A DNA stretch of 64,000 nt from JAYFQF01 sp034927285 (GCA_034927285.1 JAYFQF010000013.1:62001-126000), one strand, 5' to 3'; positions 1-9,966 are shown, counted from the first letter of the stretch. Translations and numbers: made by a program. The notes: generated by a model not told the origin, from the letters alone.

Positions 1-269
1 GTGGAGGTGGGGGCAATGATGATGTCGGAGGCTTTGGCGGCGGCGTCCACCGCTTTCGGTAGGCTGCCGCCCGGCGGCACCTGGTTCATCAGGCAAACCA
101 CCGGCTTGCCGCCCAATTGGTTAGCGGCATCAAACAGGTTCCAGTACAACTCTGGAGATTGTTTGGGATCTGTTATGATCAATACGTTTTCCCCCAATTT
201 TAGCCCGCAGCATTGGGATAATAGCTTCAACGCATTATCTCTTAATTTTTCCTGATCCAAGCTTTCCAC
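1..269 (-). CDS. M29-family aminopeptidase-like protein, 5' end only
   Basis: The gene runs off the left edge; only the first 89 codons or so are present. The visible part contains GENVLIITD, followed by LYWNLFDAANQLGGKPV and a segment ending in SDIIIAPT. This resembles the N-terminal domain of M29 (thermophilic leucyl) aminopeptidases and NicX-like proteins. The metal-binding C-terminal half lies outside the window, so activity cannot be judged. The start is taken as GTG at 269 because an in-frame TAA lies 9 nt upstream; TTG at 260 is an alternative with better Shine-Dalgarno spacing. A sigma-70 promoter precedes it at 324-352. Family assignment is from recognition of the N-terminal pattern only. 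Confidence 0.55.
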   Translation of the reverse strand, partial: MESLDQEKLRDNALKLLSQCCGLKLGENVLIITDPKQSPELYWNLFDAANQLGGKPVVCLMNQVPPGGSLPKAVDAAAKASDIIIAPTS

Positions 270-323
270 ATCCTTTTACTGTTATATTGCTGTTGCGAAA
301 CAATCATTACAGATTATATATCT

Positions 324-352
324 AAAATAGCTGAGACAGCAGAACTTGTCAA
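324..352 (-). promoter_or_regulatory. Sigma-70 promoter of the M29 peptidase gene
   Basis: Read on the minus strand, a perfect -35 TTGACA (347-352) is followed by a 17-nt spacer and TATTTT (324-329). The start codon lies about 50 nt downstream. Another AT-rich hexamer lies just downstream and could shift the exact start. Confidence 0.55.
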
Positions 353-403
353 TATATTTCTAAAATTTAATTTTAATCAGGGGAAAATATAAAAAAACGG
401 GGA

Positions 404-447
404 AATATAAAAAAACAGCGGCGGAGATCAGCGTCTCCGCCGCTGTT
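404..447 (-). terminator. Intrinsic terminator after the trpXYZ-like operon
   Basis: A 13-bp GC-rich stem (ACAGCGGCGGAGA paired with TCTCCGCCGCTGT, 6-nt loop) is followed on the minus strand by seven T residues. It lies about 135 nt past the stop of the ABC ATPase gene. The stretch 270-582 otherwise holds only the peptidase promoter and a GTAGGCAGG/CCTGCCTAC hairpin at about 560-585 overlapping the ATPase stop codon. Confidence 0.8.
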
Positions 448-582
448 TCAGCGTAAGCAAGGGCAGGCTGAACAGGGTCGGTTTTTTTGAGAAATGATTT
501 TCTTGATCGTTGGGTCAGCCTCAGGAATACACCCGTTTTTTGGGGGGCAGGCGGCAGGCAGTAGGCAGGTTTACCGGCCTGC

Positions 583-1354
<772 letters not shown>

Positions 1355-1380
<26 letters not shown>

Positions 1381-2278
1381 GGCGGCGGGCCTCCTTTCTC
1401 AGGCGGGTAAAATGAAGCCTTTCCCGGAGGGCCGGCAAAGATAATGCGGCGGCCACGATCATAGCGGAAACCAGCTTTAAGCCGTAGGCGGGAAAGAAGC
1501 TGGACTTGACGGCCAGGGCCACCATCAGCCGGTAGATCAGAGAGCCGGCCAGAGCCGAAAATAAGCCGAAGCTGACGCCGCGGCGGCCCAGCAGGGTCTC
1601 ACCGATGATCACGGAGGCCAGGCCCACCACCACGATGCCTACGCCGGAGCTCATATCGGCATAACCCTGATATTGATTGATCAGGGCGCCGGAAAGAGCT
1701 ACGCAGCCGTTGGAGATTGACAGGGCGGCGATTTTGGTGAAATCCACGTTAATAGAGGAAGAACGGACCATGTCCTCATTATCGCCGGTTGCCCGGATGC
1801 ACAGCCCCAGGTGGGTTTTAAAAAACCAGGACAGCAGGCCAAAAAGCAGCAGGCCGGCGGCCAGGGAGATCAGCGTTCTTCCGGCATCTTTGGACAAGGC
1901 GGGATACAGGTCCCGGATCAGGCTGAACAGGGTGTCCTTGCCGATCAAAGAGACATTGGGGGTAGCGCCCAGGGTAAAGAGGTTGACGGTATAAAGGCCG
2001 CTCATGGTGAGAATGCCGGCCAGGATCGGGTGGATCCCGCCTTTGGTCTGCAAAAACCCGGTGACGGCTCCCGCCAGGCAGCCGGCCAGGAGGGCTGCCG
2101 CCAGCCCCAAAAGGGGGTGCCCCCCCAGGGCCAGAGCGGCGGAAACCGCCAGGCCCAGGGTGAAGCTGCCGTCAGCCGTCAGGTCGGGGATATTCAGAAT
2201 GCGGAAGGTGATATACACTCCCAGGGCCAAAAGACCGTAAAGCAGGCCCAGCTGCAGGGAGCCGATCAAAAGGGTCAT
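1355..2278 (-). CDS. trpY: ABC transporter permease (TrpY-like)
   Basis: A 307-residue polytopic membrane protein beginning LLIGSLQLGLLYGLLALGV, typical of branched-chain-type ABC permeases that pair with PF04392-type binding proteins. About eight to nine hydrophobic segments can be picked out, ending in a basic tail. AAGGAG precedes ATG at 2278. It sits between the binding-protein and ATPase genes, 21 bp after the former and overlapping the latter. In this family one permease usually dimerises. Substrate is inferred as tryptophan from the UGG T-box ahead of the operon. Confidence 0.85.
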
Positions 2279-2299
2279 GGCGGGTCTCCTTACTTTTCT

Positions 2300-3343
2300 T
2301 TAGTCTTCTTGTTCCACCAAAAGGGCGGAAGACAGAACTTCCTGGGACAGCTGGGCGCCGATGGCGTCGGCGGTGGCTTTATTGATTACCGTAGTGAAAT
2401 CAGAAACCACGATGGCCGGGATATCCTCGATGGCGGTCCCTTTTAAATAGCGGTCGGTCATATCGGCGGTCATGGAGCCGATTTCCTGGTCGCTGATGCT
2501 GATGGTGGCAAAGGCGCCGGATTCCACCATTACCGCGGAGCTGCCGTAGACGGGGATCTTGGCCTCCTTGGCCACCTGGGCCACCTGAGGCATGGCGCTT
2601 TGGACCAGGCTGTCGTTGGGAACGAAGATGGCCTCCACATTATCCGCCAGATTCTGGGCTGCCTGCTGGACCTCTGAGGAGGTGGTGACTACGGCCTCTT
2701 CCACCCGGATATTCTGAGATTCCAGGTAGGCCTTGGCGTTGGCGGCGGTGGTGACGGCGTTTACCTCGCCGGTATTGTAGAGGATGCCGAAAGACTCAAG
2801 GCCAGGGGTCAGCTTATCGGCCAGATTGAAGATTTCTTCCACGGGAATGGCGTTGGAGGTGCCGGTGGCCAGCTTATCGGGTTTAGCCATATCCGTGATG
2901 ATGCCGGCGCCTACGGGATTGGATACGGAAATGAAGAATACGGGGATGCCGGACTCCAGATTTACCATAGCCTGGGCGGCGGGGGTGGCGATGGTGACGA
3001 TAAAATCCACCTTTTCATCCGCCAGTTCCTGACAGATCGTGTTCAGGTTGGTCATGTCTCCCTGGGCGTTTTTCTCTTCAAACTTCAGCTGTTCTTCGCT
3101 GTAGCCCAGCTCCCGCATACGGCTGATGAAGCCTTGGCGCATATCGGTGAAAGCGCCGTTGTCGGCCAATTGAACGACGCCGGCCACCAGGGGCTCCGGG
3201 GCTTCGCCGCCGGCGCCTGTCGCGGGGCTTTGGCTTTGCCCGCCGGAGGGGGAGGCGGAATTATTTCCGGCGTTATCGGAGCCGCAGCCGGCCAGGGAGA
3301 GCAGTAATACGGCGGTGAGAAGCAGTGCAGTAAGTTTTTTCAT
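2300..3343 (-). CDS. trpX: ABC transporter substrate-binding lipoprotein (TrpX-like)
   Basis: A 347-residue lipoprotein with signal peptide and lipobox LSLAGC (Cys about residue 20), then a Ser/Gly-rich linker and an ABC_sub_bind (PF04392)-type fold. That fold is visible in the Leu/Ala-rich stretch VGVVQLADNGAFTDMRQGF-like start, in VDFIVTIATPAAQA, and in IPVFFISVSNPVGAG. It is the first gene of the operon, directly downstream of the T-box leader. PF04392 proteins downstream of Trp T-boxes have been called TrpX, the predicted tryptophan binding protein. Ligand specificity is inferred from the leader, not from binding residues. Confidence 0.85.
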   Translation of the reverse strand: MKKLTALLLTAVLLLSLAGCGSDNAGNNSASPSGGQSQSPATGAGGEAPEPLVAGVVQLADNGAFTDMRQGFISRMRELGYSEEQLKFEEKNAQGDMTNLNTICQELADEKVDFIVTIATPAAQAMVNLESGIPVFFISVSNPVGAGIITDMAKPDKLATGTSNAIPVEEIFNLADKLTPGLESFGILYNTGEVNAVTTAANAKAYLESQNIRVEEAVVTTSSEVQQAAQNLADNVEAIFVPNDSLVQSAMPQVAQVAKEAKIPVYGSSAVMVESGAFATISISDQEIGSMTADMTDRYLKGTAIEDIPAIVVSDFTTVINKATADAIGAQLSQEVLSSALLVEQED

Positions 3344-3445
3344 GGGGATCTTCCTTTCATCATAAAATTTTGTTTTATGACGGTTTGCCTTGATCCAGTC
3401 CGGGCCGTCTCCGGCGGCTTGCTTCAGGTTTTCCCTTTTATGGGA

Positions 3446-3484
3446 AATAAAAAAACACCTGTCCCTGATTTCAAGGACAGATGT
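3446..3484 (-). terminator. T-box leader terminator
   Basis: ACATCTGTCC pairs with GGGACAGGTGT around a short loop and is followed on the minus strand by TTTTTTTATT. Its 5' arm overlaps the region expected to form the antiterminator with the T-box sequence. Confidence 0.85.
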
Positions 3485-3785
3485 TCCATCTGCGGTGCCA
3501 CCTTGATTGGCAGTACAAAGACTGCCCGGCTTTCACAGAGTGCCGACACACTCTTCGCCCGTTAACGCTGGCGCTGCGTCGCAAAATACTCAGCTTCCTA
3601 TCGGGTCAGCCGTTTTAGGGATGACCTTCCTTAGCGGACGGCCTCCTTCACGGCTCCCTGGAATATCGCTTTTCCCTGCGCCCTCAGTAGTCCATTTGCC
3701 GCCTCGCTTCCGGCCGGGCTCTCAGCTGCCCCGGCTCTCTGTGCGTGCGCCGACGGTTTGATCTCTACCTCAACAGTTTATGGTG
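3446..3785 (-). promoter_or_regulatory. T-box riboswitch, predicted tRNA-Trp responsive
   Basis: Minus-strand leader of the trp transporter. The T-box sequence AAGGTGGCACCGC (3492-3504) carries the UGGN bulge as UGGC, which would pair with a tRNA ending GCCA; bacterial tRNA-Trp normally has G at the discriminator position. In Stem I, the segment AAATGGACTACTGAG places a UGG codon (3692-3694) at the specifier position. AGAGAGCC and GAGAGCCCGG distal-loop motifs are also present. A terminator hairpin with a T-run (3446-3484) competes with the antiterminator. Uncharged tRNA-Trp would therefore permit read-through into the transporter genes. Confidence 0.9.
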
Positions 3786-3787
3786 AT

Positions 3788-3816
3788 ATGAAACCACTTT
3801 TCTAAAAGGTTGTCAA
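3788..3816 (-). promoter_or_regulatory. Sigma-70 promoter of the trpXYZ-like operon
   Basis: On the minus strand a perfect TTGACA (3811-3816) lies 17 nt ahead of TTTCAT, or 19 nt ahead of TCATAT (3786-3791). Transcription would begin just before the T-box Stem I. The -10 element is weak. Confidence 0.5.
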
Positions 3817-3841
3817 GAGTTTTGGCAAAAATTTTTTCCCG

Positions 3842-5152
3842 TCATAGATTTCCCGGCCCCGGTTTGCCGGCGCCGTCCTCCGCCGTTAGGAAGGGGACGG
3901 TATTGCCGCCGTAGGGCATGATGTAAACGTCTTTGCCGGTAAAATCCACCCGGGCCAAAAGCTCTTGGACGCTGGCACAGCCGCCCAGTCCCATGTGATT
4001 CAGTGTATCCGCCGGCAGCCGGCTTAACGTAAATACCCGGCACCTGGAGGAAACCTCGCAGGAGGCGTAAAAGATATAACCGGCAATGCTGAAGCTTTCC
4101 CGCAGGGCCTGGTCCAGCCGGCCCGCTTCCAGAGGACGTATCCAATCGAAAAATTCCGGGGCGCCGCCGCCTTCCCGGCATTCGGCCAAAAACAGGATCG
4201 TACCGCCTTCCCGTACGCCTTCGGCGGCGTTCAGCAGGGATTTTACCGCCTGGTAAAGATTGATGTCTTTGGGATAGCCGCCGCAGCTGACAATAACCAC
4301 ATCGGCTTTTTTGGCGATAGGGACCCCCATATTTTCCTGAACCAGCCGGCAGCTTTTTTGCCAGGCCCTGTCCCAATGGCCGGCGATCAGGGCGCAGTGC
4401 TGGGAACGGCCGTTGACCACGATATTTACGCCGAAAACCGGCTTGGCCATGGCGGCCGCCTCGGCCATGTCGGCATGGACGGGATTGTCCGCCAGCACTC
4501 CCATGCCGATCAGGGGGTTGGAACAGGGCCGGTCCGGACTTAAAGAGTGTAAATGATTTTGGTTGATGGTGGATTTGGCGGCGATACCGGGCAGAATGCT
4601 TTTCCGGCCTCCGCCGTAACCGGCCATCAGGTGGTGGACCGTTCCGCTTAAGAGAATCAGCTTACGGCCTGCGGCCAGGGGGTTTATCCGCACCTCCGTA
4701 CCAAAGGAAGTGGTCCCCAGATAGACCAGATCGTCGGCCAGGCAGTCGTGGTTTTTTACCTGAAGTTCAGCGTAAAGCTTTGGCGTCACCAAAAGCTTCA
4801 GTTCTTCCTCGGTCTGGGGACGGTGGGTGCCCAGGGCTACCAGCACCGCGATATTTTCAGCAGGCAGTCCGATTTCCCGGCGCAGATAATCCACCATGAC
4901 TTCAAGGATCTTATCCTGGCGCATCCAAAACCGGGTAATATCACTGATGACGATAGTGACCAGATCCTCGGGTCCCAGCAGCTCTTTTAACGGCGGCGAG
5001 TCCACCGCCTCTTCTTCCACCGCCCGGCGAAAGGCGGACTCCAGATCGGAAATAGCCGGGATGTCCTTTTCCCTGAGCCAGGTTACGGAAGCCGCGCCTT
5101 CGATCTCCAAAGCCACCTGCTGTGAGCCATAATTCAACTGTATCGTTTCCAA
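3842..5152 (-). CDS. larA: LarA-family nickel-pincer racemase homologue
   Basis: A 436-residue protein of the LarA (DUF2088) family, whose characterised member interconverts L- and D-lactate using a nickel-pincer cofactor. Key elements align with numbering close to the Lactiplantibacillus enzyme: SDITR at 70-74, His110 in ALGTHRP, His173/174, Lys184 in GGGRKSILPG (the residue that tethers the pincer) and His200. PKDINLYQ near residue 300 is also typical. It stands alone between the T-box and the sigma-54 block. The cofactor genes larB, larC and larE are not in this window. LarA homologues can act on other 2-hydroxy acids, so the substrate is uncertain. Confidence 0.85.
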   Translation of the reverse strand: METIQLNYGSQQVALEIEGAASVTWLREKDIPAISDLESAFRRAVEEEAVDSPPLKELLGPEDLVTIVISDITRFWMRQDKILEVMVDYLRREIGLPAENIAVLVALGTHRPQTEEELKLLVTPKLYAELQVKNHDCLADDLVYLGTTSFGTEVRINPLAAGRKLILLSGTVHHLMAGYGGGRKSILPGIAAKSTINQNHLHSLSPDRPCSNPLIGMGVLADNPVHADMAEAAAMAKPVFGVNIVVNGRSQHCALIAGHWDRAWQKSCRLVQENMGVPIAKKADVVIVSCGGYPKDINLYQAVKSLLNAAEGVREGGTILFLAECREGGGAPEFFDWIRPLEAGRLDQALRESFSIAGYIFYASCEVSSRCRVFTLSRLPADTLNHMGLGGCASVQELLARVDFTGKDVYIMPYGGNTVPFLTAEDGAGKPGPGNL

Positions 5153-5423
5153 AAGAATACCCCCTGTCGGTTTTGCCGCTGATATTAAGCCTATTCGATT
5201 ATGCCGTAATTCACTGCGTTCATTATATCACGAATCCTGATGATAACGAGATATCCAAAATTCTGATTGTAACGCTTGTAACGCGGCCGGGCTCTTCCCA
5301 AAACCCTGTCCGGTCTGCCGGAGAAGGCCAAAGAAGCTCATCAGGAGAAGCTCGCTGTAAAATTTTGCAAAACCGTTTTGCCTTCTTGGTGATTGTGGCT
5401 TTTGCCGGGGCCGCGATATAATA

Positions 5424-5440
5424 GTGGCCTGAAATTTGCT
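5424..5440 (+). promoter_or_regulatory. Sigma-54 promoter ahead of the TAXI-kinase-regulator operon
   Basis: GTGGCCTGAAATTTGCT matches the -24/-12 consensus TTGGCACGNNNNTTGCW, with GG and GC exactly 12 positions apart and a complete TTGCT -12 element. The first gene starts 54 nt further on. A TATAAT (5417-5422) sits immediately upstream and could give basal sigma-70 transcription. The downstream regulator of this operon is itself a sigma-54 activator, so autoregulation is likely. The rest of 5153-5423 shows a 9-bp tandem repeat TTGTAACGC at 5267-5284. Confidence 0.65.
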
Positions 5441-5493
5441 AAATGCTTATGATATGAATAGAAAAGAGGAGAGAGAAAGGAGGGACAGGCAGG

Positions 5494-6534
5494 GTGTTGA
5501 CGATCTCGCGAAGCCGAAGGATATTGATCGGCAGTATATCTCTGGTTTTTATCGCCCTTACGGGAGCCTTGCTCTGGAGCTTTTACGAACCGCCCCGGAC
5601 CCAAAATCCGGAATCGGGGATAGATTTGTTTCCGCCGGAGGAAATTCCTTACGACCTGCTTTCGGATATCAAGGAGGAGTATTCCCTGAATATAAGCAGT
5701 TCTTTTTCCGGATGTGAGGTATATATTCCGGCTGAGGCGTTATGCGTGATGGTGGAAAAGTACGCTGAGGAGATGAAATGCAGTTTTCAGGGCTATGGCG
5801 ATTACGACGGCCGGCTGGAGCTGATCTCAGAGGCGCTTTTATTGGATGAGGCGGCGCAGACCGCCAAATACGGCCTTCGTCCCAAGAACCAGAAGCAAAT
5901 CGTCACTCCCTTATATTCCCTGGTCTTTCAGTGCGTGGTCCGCAAAAATTCCGGGATACACAGCCTGGCCGACTTACGGAATAAACGGGTGGCCGTAGGC
6001 GGACGGTTCAGCGAAGAAGAGATGCTGACCAGGGAGATCCTGAGGCTTCATGGTTTGGAGTACGCTGATTTTGAGCCTGTTTATCTGGATTTAGAAGACG
6101 CTACCATGGCTATGGAAGCGGCAGAAATCGACTGCATCGCCGCCCACAGCGCCCTGCCCAGCAAGCTGATCGCCCGGATGAGCGCCAATTTTGACATCCT
6201 GCTTTTGCCTTTGGAGGAACCCGGGCTGATCGAGGACCCGGGAGGAGCTTTGCCGGGCTATGAAGTGGTCACGATTCCCGCCCAGACCTATAAAGGAATG
6301 GACCGGTATATTCTGACGGTGGCTACCGAGGTGCTTTTGGCGGCGGAGAGAGAGACGAAAATGATCGTCACCTATGAGGTGATCAAAGCGCTGTACGACC
6401 ATATGATCGAGTGTAAGTCAATTTTTCCCCTGGACAGGGAAATAAGAATTGACCGGCTTAACGAGAAATATCCGGTTTCCTTTCATCAGGGGGCGGTAAA
6501 ATACTATTGGGAGAGAGAATTTATATGGAATTAA
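5494..6534 (+). CDS. TAXI-like extracytoplasmic solute-binding protein
   Basis: A 346-residue protein with a basic start and one hydrophobic signal/anchor segment (residues about 10-28), then a TAXI-type (TRAP-associated extracytoplasmic immunogenic) binding fold. Recognisable parts include the segment HSLADLRNKRVAVGG, the EIDCIAAHSALPSKLI region and the late GYEVVTIPAQTYKGMDR motif common to TAXI proteins. There is no lipobox Cys, so it may stay membrane-anchored. GTG at 5494 follows AAAGGAGGG by 10 nt. It overlaps the kinase gene by about 10 bp, which suggests it senses or presents ligand for that kinase rather than working with a TRAP permease. No TRAP permease gene is nearby. Confidence 0.7.
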   Translation: MLTISRSRRILIGSISLVFIALTGALLWSFYEPPRTQNPESGIDLFPPEEIPYDLLSDIKEEYSLNISSSFSGCEVYIPAEALCVMVEKYAEEMKCSFQGYGDYDGRLELISEALLLDEAAQTAKYGLRPKNQKQIVTPLYSLVFQCVVRKNSGIHSLADLRNKRVAVGGRFSEEEMLTREILRLHGLEYADFEPVYLDLEDATMAMEAAEIDCIAAHSALPSKLIARMSANFDILLLPLEEPGLIEDPGGALPGYEVVTIPAQTYKGMDRYILTVATEVLLAAERETKMIVTYEVIKALYDHMIECKSIFPLDREIRIDRLNEKYPVSFHQGAVKYYWEREFIWN

Positions 6535-8600
6535 GCGAAAAAATTCCCCAAAACAATGAGAAAAAACAGCGGATCAGGCTGTCCGGCCTGGCGGGCTTTA
6601 CCGTCTTCCTCGGCCTTACCGCCTTTCTTGGCCTCGCCGGATTTTTGTCTCCGGGGCCGCTTTTGGCCCGGACAATCTTTGACGAGGAAAATACCAGCAT
6701 CAGGATCGGGGTGGCAGTAAACGAGCCGCCCTATTCCTATGTGGACAGCAACGGCATGATCAAAGGCTTCAACGTGGACCTGGCCCGGGCGGTGGGAATA
6801 GAGATCGGCCTGGATGTGGAGCTGTATGCTCAAAACGCCGCCGGACTGAGCAACAATCTTCTGAACCATGGCCTTGACGCGCTGATCTCCAACGAGAAAG
6901 ACAGCCGCTTCCTTTCATCCCAAGGGATTATCGAGAGCCAGGACAGCATTTTTGTAAAAACGGAAAATCAGTATATCACGGACCTGGAAGGATTCTGGAA
7001 CAGCCCGGTAGCCATCAATACCCAGAGCCTGACCACCACCATTACCTCCTATCTGGATAAATATAACGGAGGGAGCCCCAAGATCGTCAGCGAGCAGGAG
7101 CACGGCTTCCTGCTGCTTTTAAATGACGAAGTGGATTCTTATATCGGGAATAAGGTTGCCGGCATCTACCTGATCCAGAAGTGGAATCAGGAAAATGATA
7201 TTAAGTCCGTTGGGGAGCCTTTTAATATCAGCACCTACGCTTTTATGACCAACGCCTCGGACCGGGCTTTGCTGGCCCGGCTGAATGAAGGGCTGGAGGC
7301 TGTCAGAAATAACCGCAGTTATGAAAAAATATATGAAAAATGGTTCGGGGAAAGCGCAGTTTCCTATGAGCGGAAAATCCGGCAGTATTTCTTTTTGGTA
7401 GGCGGTACGGCGTTAATCACGGTTTTAGTGATCCTGCTGGCCATTAAATGGCGGACTGCCCTGAAAAAGGAAGTGGAACGGCGGACCTTGGAACTGAACT
7501 GGGCCAATGAAGCCCTGGTGCGCCAGCAGGACAGCTTAAAGGATAAGGATCAGTTCAAGGAGGATATATTAAACAGCGTATCTACGGGGATTATTACGGT
7601 GAACCGGGCCAGCGAAGTGACTGCGGTGAATGCCCGGGCCAAGCAGGCTCTGGCTCTGGATACGGCCGTGGCGGCGGCGGAGGCGGACTTGATCCTGGAG
7701 GGTCCGAGGCAGGAGTTTTTGTCTTTTGTGGACCGGGAAAAGCTGAGGGAAGTCCTGCGTTACGGAGTGTTCTACACCGATCTGGAAAAGGAGGTGCTGG
7801 TGGGCGGGGAGGAAAAGCTGTTCGTCTATCAGATTTACCCCTTGCGTAACCGCCAGGGGGAAGCTGTGGGCGCCATTATTAATTTCGTGGATAACAGTAA
7901 GGAGCGGCGCCTTGAGGAAGAAATTTGCAAGGCGGACAAAATGAAGTCCCTGGACTTAATGGTTTCAGAATTTGTCCATGAAATCCGAACGCCTCTGACG
8001 TCGATTATGACCATGGCCGAGCTTTTGCCCGTTAAATTTGATAATCCGAATTTCCGGCAGAATATGGTGGATATCGTTACCATGGAGGTAAGACGTCTGG
8101 ACGGTATGGTGACTACCCTCTCGGAATATGCCAAGCCGAAGCAGAACAATACGAAAGCCTTTTTGATCAAAGATGTGCTGGACAGTGTCGTCCTGCTTTT
8201 ACAGCGGAAAATCAACAAAAAGGAGATCCGGCTGGAATTGGATTACGAACCGGAGCTTTTGGTTTATGGCGATAATATGCAGCTGATGCAGGTGTTTATT
8301 AATTTACTGTTAAATGCCGTGGAATCCTTGCCGGAAAAGGGTGTCATCGGAATAAAAACCGCCGGCTGCGGAAACGGCACCGCCCGGGTGGTCATTGCCG
8401 ATAACGGGCCGGGTATACCTGAAGAACAGCTGAAAAAGGTTTTGGAACCCTTTTATACCACCAGGCGGAAGGGAACAGGACTGGGCTTATTTATTTGCTG
8501 TAACCTGCTGGAAAAAAATCGGGGCGCCCTGGAAATCCTGAGCCGGGAAAACCAGGGTACGGAGGTACGGGTTTCTTTGGTCCGCCGCATTGCAGAATAG
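6525..8600 (+). CDS. Sensor histidine kinase with SBP_bac_3 sensor domain
   Basis: A 691-residue membrane kinase. An N-terminal hydrophobic segment is followed by an extracytoplasmic SBP_bac_3 (amino-acid-binding type) domain, roughly residues 55-280, beginning IRIGVAVNEPPYSYVDSNG. A transmembrane helix at about 285-310 comes next, then a linker with a PAS-like domain. HisKA follows with phospho-acceptor His485 in FVHEIRTPLT. The HATPase domain has N and G boxes (LLNAVESL, DNGPGIPEEQ, GTGLGLFICCNL). ATG 6525 is preferred over TTG 6507 because GGGAGAGAG lies 8 nt upstream of it. The gene is coupled to the TAXI-like gene before it and followed by its sigma-54 regulator. It probably detects a carboxylate or amino acid outside the cell. 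Confidence 0.9.
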   Translation: MELSEKIPQNNEKKQRIRLSGLAGFTVFLGLTAFLGLAGFLSPGPLLARTIFDEENTSIRIGVAVNEPPYSYVDSNGMIKGFNVDLARAVGIEIGLDVELYAQNAAGLSNNLLNHGLDALISNEKDSRFLSSQGIIESQDSIFVKTENQYITDLEGFWNSPVAINTQSLTTTITSYLDKYNGGSPKIVSEQEHGFLLLLNDEVDSYIGNKVAGIYLIQKWNQENDIKSVGEPFNISTYAFMTNASDRALLARLNEGLEAVRNNRSYEKIYEKWFGESAVSYERKIRQYFFLVGGTALITVLVILLAIKWRTALKKEVERRTLELNWANEALVRQQDSLKDKDQFKEDILNSVSTGIITVNRASEVTAVNARAKQALALDTAVAAAEADLILEGPRQEFLSFVDREKLREVLRYGVFYTDLEKEVLVGGEEKLFVYQIYPLRNRQGEAVGAIINFVDNSKERRLEEEICKADKMKSLDLMVSEFVHEIRTPLTSIMTMAELLPVKFDNPNFRQNMVDIVTMEVRRLDGMVTTLSEYAKPKQNNTKAFLIKDVLDSVVLLLQRKINKKEIRLELDYEPELLVYGDNMQLMQVFINLLLNAVESLPEKGVIGIKTAGCGNGTARVVIADNGPGIPEEQLKKVLEPFYTTRRKGTGLGLFICCNLLEKNRGALEILSRENQGTEVRVSLVRRIAE

Positions 8601-8610
8601 GGGGAAAAGC

Positions 8611-9966
8611 ATGAAACATATCTTGATTTTGGACGATGAAAAGAATATTTGCGTATCCCTGGCTTATGCCTTGGAAGACAGCTACCGGGTAACCTGGGCC
8701 CTGGAGCCGGGGGAAGGCCTGGAGCTGATTTCCGCCGGCGGTACAGACCTGGTGCTCCTGGACCTTAAGCTGGGCCGCCATGACGGTCTTAAGGTGCTGA
8801 AGGAGATCAAAGCGAGGGAGAGGAAACTGCCGGTAATCATGATGACCGGATACGGCAGCATCGATTCTTCCGTGGAGGCCATAAAAGCCGGGGCGTTTCA
8901 TTATGTCAGCAAACCGGTGGTGCTGGAAGAACTGAAAAATCTGATTATAAAAGCGCTGAATCAGGCGGGCCTCAGCAGGAGGGTGGAGGAGCTGAGCCGC
9001 CAGATCGGGGAAAAGCAGGAGACGGTTCCCATTATCGGCTCTTCCCCGGCCATCCAGAGAGTATTGACCATGGTAGATAAAGTCAAAGACATCGATTCGA
9101 ATATCCTGATCTTGGGCGAAAGCGGTACCGGTAAAGATTTGGTGGCCCAGGCCATCCATTACCGGGGGCAGCGCAGGGAGTACCGCTACGAGGCGGTGAA
9201 TTGCTCGGCAATCCCCGTTAATTTATTGGAAAGCGAATTCTTTGGACATAAAAAGGGCGCTTTTACCGGCGCCGACCGTGACCGGCAGGGCAAATTTGAG
9301 ATCTGTCATAAAGGCACTTTGTTTCTGGATGAAATCGGCGATATGGATCCGATGATCCAGGCCAAGCTTTTAAGGGTAATGCAGGATAAAGCCATCACCC
9401 CTTTAGGGACCAACAAGATGATCCAGGCCGACGTCAGGCTGATCGCCGCTACCAACCGGGATCTGCGTCAGGCGGTGGAGCAGGGGACTTTCCGGGAGGA
9501 TCTCTTTTACCGGCTTAACGTAATCACCATAGAGGTTCCTCCTTTACGCCGCCGCAGCGAAGATATCCCCTTGCTGCTCCGGTATTTTCTGCAAAAATAT
9601 AACCGCCAGTTCAATAAAGAAGTGGTCGGCGCCAGGCGGGAGGTCCTGCGCCTGCTGGAGGAATATGATTTTCCGGGCAATGTCCGGGAGCTGGAAAATA
9701 TCGTGGAGCGCGCCGTGGCTTTTGCCGAGGGTCCCCTTTTGTCCCTGGAGGATCTGCCGGAGCTGGAAAAAAGCGGAGAACATGAAAGAGGAGCCAAAGC
9801 CGCCTGCCGGCTGGCAGGCAGAAGCCTCACCGATATTGAAGAGCAGGCCATTATGGATACGTTGAGTCTGACCCGGTTTAACCGGAAAAGAGCCGCGGAG
9901 CTTTTGGGAATCACCGAGCGGACGCTGCGCAACAAGCTGCTGCAGTATCATCGGGACAAAATATAG
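8611..9966 (+). CDS. NtrC-family sigma-54 response regulator
   Basis: A 451-residue transcription activator with three domains. A receiver domain carries phospho-acceptor Asp51 in LVLLDLKLG and the conserved Lys in SKPV. An AAA+ domain has Walker A GESGTGKD and the sigma-54 contact loop GAFTGA. A C-terminal Fis-type helix-turn-helix ends ERTLRNKLLQYHRDK. ATG 8611 follows AGGGGGAA and begins 10 nt after the kinase stop, so the two form a pair. Predicted sigma-54 promoters lie ahead of its own operon (5424-5440) and the TctABC-type operon (10112-10128), which makes these its most obvious targets. Confidence 0.93.
   Translation: MKHILILDDEKNICVSLAYALEDSYRVTWALEPGEGLELISAGGTDLVLLDLKLGRHDGLKVLKEIKARERKLPVIMMTGYGSIDSSVEAIKAGAFHYVSKPVVLEELKNLIIKALNQAGLSRRVEELSRQIGEKQETVPIIGSSPAIQRVLTMVDKVKDIDSNILILGESGTGKDLVAQAIHYRGQRREYRYEAVNCSAIPVNLLESEFFGHKKGAFTGADRDRQGKFEICHKGTLFLDEIGDMDPMIQAKLLRVMQDKAITPLGTNKMIQADVRLIAATNRDLRQAVEQGTFREDLFYRLNVITIEVPPLRRRSEDIPLLLRYFLQKYNRQFNKEVVGARREVLRLLEEYDFPGNVRELENIVERAVAFAEGPLLSLEDLPELEKSGEHERGAKAACRLAGRSLTDIEEQAIMDTLSLTRFNRKRAAELLGITERTLRNKLLQYHRDKI

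Noticed and set aside
1..255. Plus-strand open frame at the left edge
   Set aside because: It is the antisense of the clearly family-like aminopeptidase frame on the minus strand and has no ribosome binding site.
3377..3761. Plus-strand open frames across the T-box region
   Set aside because: They lie antisense to a well-supported T-box leader and have no protein-like pattern.
5267..5284. TTGTAACGC tandem repeat as a definite activator site for the sigma-54 operon
   Set aside because: No matching copy was found upstream of the second sigma-54 promoter, so the link is not supported.
5341..5604. Minus-strand frame overlapping the sigma-54 promoter and first TAXI gene
   Set aside because: Shadow of the plus-strand gene and promoter; no start signals.
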